Part shown: piece by piece, positions 1 through 5,304 of the stretch
How positions within the stretch are numbered: position 1 is the first letter of the stretch
How the letters are laid out: each line of letters opens with the position of its first letter
Assembly (NCBI GenBank): GCA_946408295.1
Contig: CAMJRT010000036.1
Span: forward strand, 1 to 9,211
Origin: an uncultured Bacteroidales bacterium
Lineage (GTDB): Bacteria; Bacteroidota; Bacteroidia; Bacteroidales; UBA932
Length of the DNA stretch: 9,211 nt
Direction of reading: 5' to 3'
Position numbers and translations under genes: made by a program
The notes under the pieces: model-generated
Databases searched by the model: none
What the model was told of the DNA's origin: nothing
The model's input: only the letters and a program-made list of their open reading frames with translations

Positions 1-40
1 AGCGGACGCAAGAGGTGACAAGAATTGGGAGGCAGTCCAT
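1..40 (-). CDS. Possible start of a further gene (3' end beyond window)
   Basis: Two bases after the DUF4886 stop (TAG, 45-43) an ATG at 40-38 opens a frame that stays open to the window edge, giving MDCLPILVTSCVR. The tight spacing matches the other junctions of this operon, and the residues look like the first beta-strand of a globular domain. Thirteen codons are too few for any family assignment. The frame is also open a few codons upstream of the ATG, so this could instead be the out-of-frame remainder of the preceding C-terminal domain after a frameshift. Confidence 0.3.
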   Translation of the reverse strand, partial: MDCLPILVTSCVR

Positions 41-42
41 GG

Positions 43-1398
43 CTATAGCATAGGTGAACCGGACAGGGTGAATTCACAAAGCCTTGCCGAAGCGCTGCCG
101 TTAAAGCGTACTGAAAGGATGCTGACATCGTAGGTTGCCGAAGGGTCAAAGCCGGAGATGACGATTTTTGCCGGACCGACGTCTCCCTTGCCTTTCTCAC
201 CGGAAACGATGATGCCGTCGGACCAGACGGCTTTGGTATAGTCCACACCACCGACTGATATGTTTTTGTCCGGCTCGCTGCCCACGCCGTTGAAGGTGTT
301 GGAAAAGCCTTCAAGCCCCGTGATGCTGATGGAGGAAAGGGCTCCTTCGCTGTTGTTGAGGTAAATGGGGGATTCCGTACTGAAGGAAGCCACTTTTGTC
401 CACCCTGAAGGGGTGGCGCTGGAGCCTCCGCCGAAATCGATCCGGACCGGACGGGTAAAGTCCGGATCCTCCACGACGGGCGTCAGGTAATCGACGAGCG
501 GCGTCACTTCAAAAGGTTTGGCGCATGCCGCGTGGGCTGCTGCCTTGCAGAGAGCGGCCACCTTGTCGTCAATGCTGGCAGGATGCCAGGTGTTCTGCGT
601 CACGTCTTTGCCAGAAAGGGTTTCATACCAGGCGCAGGCGGCCGTGAAACGCCCGTAAGTGGTTTCGAGATGGTATCCGTCCCGGTTGAAACTGTCACCG
701 AGGTAGGAAGTGCGGCCGTTCTGAATGGCCGTTCCGGACGGAATCGCACCCGAAAGCTGCGTATGGGCGGCAAGAGCGCTTTGCACCGCGCCCATAATGG
801 CGGCGTACATCGTGGACTGGTTACTGTCGTAGTTGGGAAATTCCGAATGGTTGGAACTGGCTGCATAAGCCCAGGTCTGGTGGAACCAGAGTGCGGCGGA
901 AGACGCCTTGCCCTTTACAAAGGTAATCAGGTTGCCGAGGTAGGGCTCATACGTGGCGGGCAATCCGGACTTGCCGCTGGCCTGCTGGAGCGTAATGACA
1001 TCCCATTTTTCGTCTTCCAGTCCGTAAGCAAGGGATTGGGACGAGTATTCGCTCTTCGAGCCGTCCACGACTTTGCGGTAGGCATACGCGGAAGCACCGG
1101 AGACGGAATGGTTGTAGTGGGTTTCGAGCGTGCACCCTCCGATGTAAAGATTCCCGATAATGGTTTTCTGTCCGCCGGCGTCGAAAAGTTCCCATAAATA
1201 CTGTTCGACCGCATCCTGTGAAAAACTATTGCCGATGGCGAGAATACGGAGTATCCCGTCCGGCTGTTCCGGTTGTTCCGGTTGTTCGGTCTGATTCGGT
1301 TCTACGATTTCGTCCTGATTCTGGGCCTGGGATTTGCTGCAAGCCGGGAGGCCGAGCGATAAAACGAGCAATGCGGCTAAGAAAAAGCGGATTTTCAT
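43..1398 (-). CDS. DUF4886 SGNH-hydrolase-like lipoprotein with shortened C-terminal domain
   Basis: I chose the ATG at 1398, one base after the GH36 stop; a TTG at 1431 and an in-frame ATG at 1410 are also open, but only the 1398 start puts a clean signal at the N-terminus. From there the protein has 451 residues: a lipoprotein signal with lipobox LPAC (Cys20), then a charged EQP-repeat linker (residues 38-46), then the DUF4886 domain (about 50-300). ILAIGNSFSQD (52-62) is the SGNH block I, with Ser58 as probable nucleophile; DVITLQQAS (133-141) and DGYHL (240-244; Asp240/His243) supply the other blocks. SGNH enzymes typically deacylate carbohydrates, so a periplasmic or surface acetyl-esterase role is plausible but unproven. 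Residues 316-451 start a beta-sandwich (VRIDFGGGSS to CEFTLSGSPML) that stops about 45 residues short of the length I know for this domain type. It follows the GH-D gene as the next cistron of the operon. Confidence 0.85.
   Translation of the reverse strand: MKIRFFLAALLVLSLGLPACSKSQAQNQDEIVEPNQTEQPEQPEQPDGILRILAIGNSFSQDAVEQYLWELFDAGGQKTIIGNLYIGGCTLETHYNHSVSGASAYAYRKVVDGSKSEYSSQSLAYGLEDEKWDVITLQQASGKSGLPATYEPYLGNLITFVKGKASSAALWFHQTWAYAASSNHSEFPNYDSNQSTMYAAIMGAVQSALAAHTQLSGAIPSGTAIQNGRTSYLGDSFNRDGYHLETTYGRFTAACAWYETLSGKDVTQNTWHPASIDDKVAALCKAAAHAACAKPFEVTPLVDYLTPVVEDPDFTRPVRIDFGGGSSATPSGWTKVASFSTESPIYLNNSEGALSSISITGLEGFSNTFNGVGSEPDKNISVGGVDYTKAVWSDGIIVSGEKGKGDVGPAKIVISGFDPSATYDVSILSVRFNGSASARLCEFTLSGSPML
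1261..1287 (-). repeat. Nine-base tandem repeat coding for an EQP linker
   Basis: Three near-identical units (cggctgttc, cggttgttc, cggttgttc on the plus strand) encode EQP-EQP-EQP between the lipobox and the SGNH domain of the DUF4886 protein. This is an extended acidic, proline-rich tether of the sort found after lipid anchors. Its length may vary between strains without affecting frame. Confidence 0.8.
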
Positions 1399-1426
1399 AT
1401 CAATATTCATATTTATATTTATATAG
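1397..1426 (-). repeat. AT-rich degenerate hexamer repeat across the GH-D/DUF4886 gene junction
   Basis: Five consecutive six-base units on the plus strand (atatca, atattc, atattt, atattt, atatag) span the last codons of the GH36-like gene (YKYKYEY), its TGA stop and the base before the DUF4886 start. On the coding strand the units approximate AAATAT. Because six is two codons, gain or loss of units would lengthen or shorten the protein tail without shifting frame. The unstructured A/T-rich tract directly before the ATG may serve as the translation-initiation region of the lipoprotein gene. Confidence 0.7.
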
Positions 1427-3451
1427 AACAAAACTGTTACTTTGCATCAGTTCTACCTTCAACAGACCCTCCCTGCCGATTTTTGTTCGGAACTTTTTCC
1501 CGTTGCCGAGTATGGGTACAAGACGGATACGAGCCCCTTCGGGCAACCAGGTCTTGATGGATCCATCCCTGGACGGCGTGTTCTCGCGAAACACAAGCAG
1601 ATAACCTTCGTTCGCTCCGGTAAGGGACTGGAATCCGGTCCAGGAACGGCCGGAAGGCTCTTCTCCGATAGGGAGAATGATGCCCTTGTGGAAATAGGGG
1701 GCGATTTTTCGGTAGTCACGTATCAACTTTCCGAGACTGAAGGCCTCTTCCGGGAGATTGGAGGCTTCCATCCAGGCGAGAGGTTGTCCGGCGAAGGAAA
1801 GGGCGGCAAGATAGGGGAAAGGGTAGTTGGAGGGGGCAAAAGGATCTTTCTCCGGGTATTTGTCGGTATTCCGCCATTTGTTGAGAAACTCTGTCTGCAG
1901 TTTCTCGGCCGGAACATACCGGCTCAACATCCACAGGTTTCTCAGCGTTTGGTATGGATAATAATTACCCCAGTCCGTGTAACGATTTTCAAGGAAAATG
2001 TTACCGTATTCTCCAAAATAATGATATCCCGGCCTGCGTCCTGCCGTTGCATCCAGATTAAAGACAACGGCTCCCCCGGTCTCCGTTTGTACGCAGTCGA
2101 ACAGGCGGCGGAGATTCTTATCGGCTGTTTTGTCGGGAATCTGCAGCCCGTCGATCTTGAAAATCCGTATCCCATATTTCCGGTACAGGCCGATGATGGC
2201 TTCAGCATCTTTCTGCCAGTCGGCAAAACTGTTCTGTACGCTGGGATTGAACCAGAGGCCGATTTCTACGCCCAGTTCTTTCCCTCGTTCCACCACGGGA
2301 GTTAGTCCCCGGGGAAATTTGACCGTATCCGGAATCCAATAGCAGGGGTTGTTCCAGATGTTGCGGAAAGAGCCTTTCGCAACCTTGGAGTTCGGACTTT
2401 TTCCGCTTTGCCAACCATCGTCTATCTGGAAGACACTGATTCCCAGCCTTGCGGCTCGTTCCAGCTCCCGTAAACAGAAATCTTCGTTGATCTTGGAGTC
2501 CTGGCCGCGGTCACCCCAGGTATTCATCATCACCATATCTTCACTGAAGCGGATGCTCTTTTGCCATTGACGCAGGGCCGTCAGCGCCGACTGTTCGCCC
2601 GGTCCGAAGACGCCGGTGACACAGCCATACAGCCGGGTCCATTCTTCTTTTTTCACATCGTCCGGGGCGATACCGGCACCGATGACCTGGAATCGCCCGA
2701 AGTCGGCGGTAAAATCACCGGACGGATGGCCGGTCTGCACTTCGGAGCAAGGTGCTTCTTTCAGGAAGAAGAAGCCGTTTCCGGATACTCCGTCCCGCAC
2801 AAAGAGCAAGTTTCCTTTATAAGTGAGTTTTCGATAGGCGATAAAGTCTTCTTCGACGACCAGATTGTTGTTCCAGTCCGTCACGTCGCGGAAACGTACC
2901 GCCTTTCCGTGCCAGTGGGCACCCGGAAAACAGAGTTGATCCAGTACGATTCCTGATACGGCTTTCGACACCATATCGGAAGAGGATTCTATGTTTTTCC
3001 TGTCGGCGGCATTCATCCGGACATCCTCCAGTTTCCCGCTGAATCGGCCGCGCACCCAGGTGTTGCAACCGATGGCCGGTACATCTTCATAAAGACGGTA
3101 TTCGCGCTTCAATTCCAGTTCTCCCTGTCTGTACTGCACCCGGACCAGCAGATACGCAGGATGATGTGCAGTCCCGGGGATACGGGTCTGTTCCATCCGT
3201 CCCCCGGCGACATCTCCCTTTCCCATTCGGAAATCAGGACTGATACTCCGGGTCCTGAAGGTGAAAGGCCCTTCCTTGTGACAGAGGGCCCATGTTTCCA
3301 ACGCTCCTTCATTCCAGACGAAACTGCGCTCGATGAGTCTGTTGCCGATACGAAGGGTATCCCCTTCCATGACGGCATAACAATTCTCTGCCTGTGCATA
3401 GGCGGAAATTCTCAGGAATGTCAGGAAAAAAATCAGGAATGTCTTTCTCAT
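1400..3451 (-). CDS. Clan GH-D (GH36/GH27-like) putative alpha-galactosidase
   Basis: A 683-residue exported protein expected to hydrolyse a terminal alpha-linked sugar, most likely alpha-galactose, by a retaining mechanism. Residues 1-19 are a Sec signal peptide (cleavage near AYA-Q). Residues 20-300 form a large beta-sandwich as in GH36, including REYRLYEDVPAIGCNTWVRG (116-135). The barrel begins at about 305 (MMNTWGDRGQDSK) and carries GISVFQIDDGW (337-347), the Asp-Asp-Gly-Trp signature shared by GH36 and raffinose synthases. RIFKIDG (429-435) provides the probable nucleophile Asp434. ENRYTDW (488-494) places Asp493 where the acid/base is expected. A small beta-rich domain closes the protein (about 600-683). 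It is divergent from classical melibiases, so the sugar could differ (alpha-N-acetylgalactosamine and beta-L-arabinopyranose are alternatives within the clan). The start ATG overlaps the oxidoreductase stop. The C-terminus (YKYKYEY) is encoded by an AT-rich hexamer repeat unlike the rest of the gene. Confidence 0.87.
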   Translation of the reverse strand: MRKTFLIFFLTFLRISAYAQAENCYAVMEGDTLRIGNRLIERSFVWNEGALETWALCHKEGPFTFRTRSISPDFRMGKGDVAGGRMEQTRIPGTAHHPAYLLVRVQYRQGELELKREYRLYEDVPAIGCNTWVRGRFSGKLEDVRMNAADRKNIESSSDMVSKAVSGIVLDQLCFPGAHWHGKAVRFRDVTDWNNNLVVEEDFIAYRKLTYKGNLLFVRDGVSGNGFFFLKEAPCSEVQTGHPSGDFTADFGRFQVIGAGIAPDDVKKEEWTRLYGCVTGVFGPGEQSALTALRQWQKSIRFSEDMVMMNTWGDRGQDSKINEDFCLRELERAARLGISVFQIDDGWQSGKSPNSKVAKGSFRNIWNNPCYWIPDTVKFPRGLTPVVERGKELGVEIGLWFNPSVQNSFADWQKDAEAIIGLYRKYGIRIFKIDGLQIPDKTADKNLRRLFDCVQTETGGAVVFNLDATAGRRPGYHYFGEYGNIFLENRYTDWGNYYPYQTLRNLWMLSRYVPAEKLQTEFLNKWRNTDKYPEKDPFAPSNYPFPYLAALSFAGQPLAWMEASNLPEEAFSLGKLIRDYRKIAPYFHKGIILPIGEEPSGRSWTGFQSLTGANEGYLLVFRENTPSRDGSIKTWLPEGARIRLVPILGNGKKFRTKIGREGLLKVELMQSNSFVLYKYKYEY
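3412..3443 (-). repeat. Eleven-base direct repeat within the GH-D signal peptide
   Basis: The 11-base string GACATTCCTGA occurs twice on the coding strand, offset by 21 bases (plus-strand 3433-3443 and 3412-3422), with a run of seven T between the copies. It encodes the repeated TFL of KTFLIFFLTFLRIS. This looks like an in-frame seven-codon duplication that built or lengthened the hydrophobic core of the signal peptide. Confidence 0.7.
3448..3451 (-). other. ATGA stop/start overlap, FAD oxidoreductase gene to GH-D gene
   Basis: The oxidoreductase stop TGA (3450-3448) overlaps the ATG of the GH36-like gene (3451-3449). Codons before it encode SPDKK, and no Shine-Dalgarno sequence is evident. 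This is the third successive four-base overlap in the operon. Confidence 0.9.
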
Positions 3452-5304
3452 TTCTTGTCGGGACTTAACAGACGGGGATGCGCCAGCGAAGGCTGTATAT
3501 TGAAGCGTTGATTGTCGGGAAGCGCTTCATCCAGTGCCGCACCTTTTTCCATAAGGGTTTTCAGTTCGGCGAAATGGTAACGGTAAACCTCTCTTGGGGT
3601 AGCATCGTGTGTCTTGCAGACCGATGCGGCAAGACCGACGACCTCGCCGGCCATTCCGCAGGTGCGCATCACCCGGGTAGTACCGAGCGCCACGTGGGTG
3701 ACAGAAATGTTCCGGCCCGCCATAAAAAGATTGTCCACATTGCGGGAATAGAGACAGCGGTAGGGTACAGCTGATGGGTATATGCGGTTGTGGACGGTCC
3801 TTGTCTTGAATTCTTCACCGGGAAAATACTTTGTAATCTCCGGGTCCGGGAAATGAAGGTCGATGCTCCAGGTCGTGGAGAAGGTAGCGTCTTCGTGAAA
3901 AACATTCTTTTCGATGTCATCCTGCTTATAGATGTAGTCGCCCATCAGGCGGCGGGACTCGCGTTTTCCGGAGATATAGGCCACCCAATCCAATTCCCGG
4001 TCGGGATAGGCTCCGAGACGGTTCTTGAGGTAGCTCCAATTGGAATAGATGACCATCAGCCCATAATCTCTGATGTATTCGAATTCCGATGTCATGTCGT
4101 GAAGCATACCCGTTTCCCAGGTCCATTCTCCCATCGTGACTTTCTGTACGCAGCCTTCGTCGAAATTCAGCCCGTATTCAAACACGGGAAATTTCGTGTT
4201 CTTTGCCGTTTTCCTGGAATACCACTGCACCGAGGCGCCCAGAACAAAATTGTCGGCTTCGTCCGGAGCCAGCGATTCTCCAAATTCGGCTTTACCCTCG
4301 CGGCCATATCTGTAATCGGCACCGGCAAGGAATCCTATCGTCCCGTCTCCGGTGCAGTCCGCGAAGAGAGGGGCGTCCAGCAACGTCTCTTCGGAAGTTT
4401 CGATGTCCCGTATGACGATGGAAGAAATTTTTGCGCCGTCCGTCTTCACCGCAACGGCACGGCACTTCGTATAAAGGGTAAGACCCGGGACAGATTCGAG
4501 CCATTGTTGTTTCTTTTCGTCCTCGTAGTACTCTGCCGGTTTGGCGTTACCCGACCGGCTATGGCCGAATTCCCGCTGCATACGTCCCAATGCCGGGTAC
4601 AGTCCCACTTCGATGGTTCCGCCCAGATGAACACGGACTTCTGAACTGTTGTTCCCTCCCAGGACAGGACGGTCGTGCACCAGCGCCACTTTCAGTCCCT
4701 GTCGGGCGGCAGCAACGGCTGCGCACATGCCGGATATTCCTCCTCCAACGACGATAAAATCATATTTCGCCGCTTTCTGGGGAGCATTTCCGAAGCCGAG
4801 TTGCTCCCTGCGCCAGGAGAGCGTCTCTGCGGGAGGAATATCGCCGTCCGATGTCAGATAGACTGCATCGCATCGCCCTTCGAAACCCGTCAGGTCTTGT
4901 AGGGACAGCAGAACGGACCCGGCCTTCAGACGGATTTGTCCGGCTTTCTGCCATTCCCAGCGGTTCCCGTTTGCGCCCAGCTCGGCTTTCAGCTTCTTGC
5001 CGTCCAACTTGATCCGGAATCGGCCCGGACCGGGTTTGTCAGACCATGGAGAAGTCCAGTTGTAGGTTCTCGCCCATATCGTGTAAAGCCCGTTTTCGGG
5101 AATCTGCACTTTTGTGCTTGCGTCCGGAACCGGACGTCCAAGTCCGTGTGCGAGGAGATAGGATGAGCCCATCTCGTCGATAAACTGTTGGTCCACGACC
5201 CAGCCGCCTTTGTCATCAAAGTGCTCACATTCTACAAAAACCCCTGCCGCCCGGACGCAGATGCCGGTTGTCAGCAGTATGGCCAGAATCATCGTCTTTT
5301 TCAT
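3448..5304 (-). CDS. Exported FAD-dependent oxidoreductase (FAD_oxidored type) with N-terminal beta-sandwich
   Basis: A 618-residue flavoprotein. Residues 1-20 look like a Sec signal peptide (MKK, hydrophobic core, cleavage near RAAG) without a twin-arginine motif. Residues 21-155 form a beta-rich domain (FVECEHFDDKGGW, then NGLYTIWARTYN and FRIKLDGKKL) resembling the carbohydrate-binding or golvesin-like domains attached to such enzymes. Residues 181-192 (YDFIVVGGGISG) are the dinucleotide-binding Rossmann motif, with GGNNSSEVRVHLGG (216-229) following. LFADCTGDGTIGFLAGAD (313-330) and NLFMAGRNISVTHVALGTTR (525-544) are the other conserved FAD-contact blocks. The match is to PF12831-like proteins, sometimes labelled putative xanthan lyase in databases without support. 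The reaction is unknown; oxidation of a sugar hydroxyl or of a glycan aglycone is a guess. It sits between the GH3 and GH-D genes with four-base overlaps on both sides, so it is presumably made alongside them. The flavin fold is sure; electron acceptor and substrate are not visible. Confidence 0.9.
   Translation of the reverse strand: MKKTMILAILLTTGICVRAAGVFVECEHFDDKGGWVVDQQFIDEMGSSYLLAHGLGRPVPDASTKVQIPENGLYTIWARTYNWTSPWSDKPGPGRFRIKLDGKKLKAELGANGNRWEWQKAGQIRLKAGSVLLSLQDLTGFEGRCDAVYLTSDGDIPPAETLSWRREQLGFGNAPQKAAKYDFIVVGGGISGMCAAVAAARQGLKVALVHDRPVLGGNNSSEVRVHLGGTIEVGLYPALGRMQREFGHSRSGNAKPAEYYEDEKKQQWLESVPGLTLYTKCRAVAVKTDGAKISSIVIRDIETSEETLLDAPLFADCTGDGTIGFLAGADYRYGREGKAEFGESLAPDEADNFVLGASVQWYSRKTAKNTKFPVFEYGLNFDEGCVQKVTMGEWTWETGMLHDMTSEFEYIRDYGLMVIYSNWSYLKNRLGAYPDRELDWVAYISGKRESRRLMGDYIYKQDDIEKNVFHEDATFSTTWSIDLHFPDPEITKYFPGEEFKTRTVHNRIYPSAVPYRCLYSRNVDNLFMAGRNISVTHVALGTTRVMRTCGMAGEVVGLAASVCKTHDATPREVYRYHFAELKTLMEKGAALDEALPDNQRFNIQPSLAHPRLLSPDKK
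5301..5304 (-). other. ATGA stop/start overlap, GH3 gene to FAD oxidoreductase gene
   Basis: The GH3 stop TGA (5303-5301) overlaps the oxidoreductase ATG (5304-5302). The upstream bases (GCCATTGTATT) give no ribosome-binding motif. The overlap also fixes the oxidoreductase start, because the signal peptide begins exactly here. Confidence 0.9.

Noticed and set aside
532..1197. 221-codon plus-strand frame antisense to the DUF4886 gene
   Set aside because: The opposite strand carries the SGNH motifs; the plus-strand product is low in recognisable structure.
1399..1431. TTG start at 1431 or ATG at 1410 for the DUF4886 gene
   Set aside because: Both add asparagine/isoleucine-rich residues ahead of a clean lipoprotein signal that starts at the ATG at 1398; they overlap the hexamer repeat of the upstream gene.
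1442..2305. 287-codon open frame on the plus strand, antisense to the GH-D gene
   Set aside because: It is a mirror of the conserved barrel coding sequence; composition is not protein-like and no family is recognisable.
3424..3430. Seven-T run on the coding strand as an intrinsic terminator
   Set aside because: It sits inside the signal-peptide coding region of the GH-D gene with no GC-rich hairpin before it.
3790..4644. 284-codon plus-strand frame antisense to the FAD oxidoreductase
   Set aside because: It is a shadow of a confidently identified gene, without start context or domain.
3448..5304. Naming the flavoprotein a xanthan lyase
   Set aside because: That database label is not supported: there is no polysaccharide-lyase fold, while the FAD motifs are clear.
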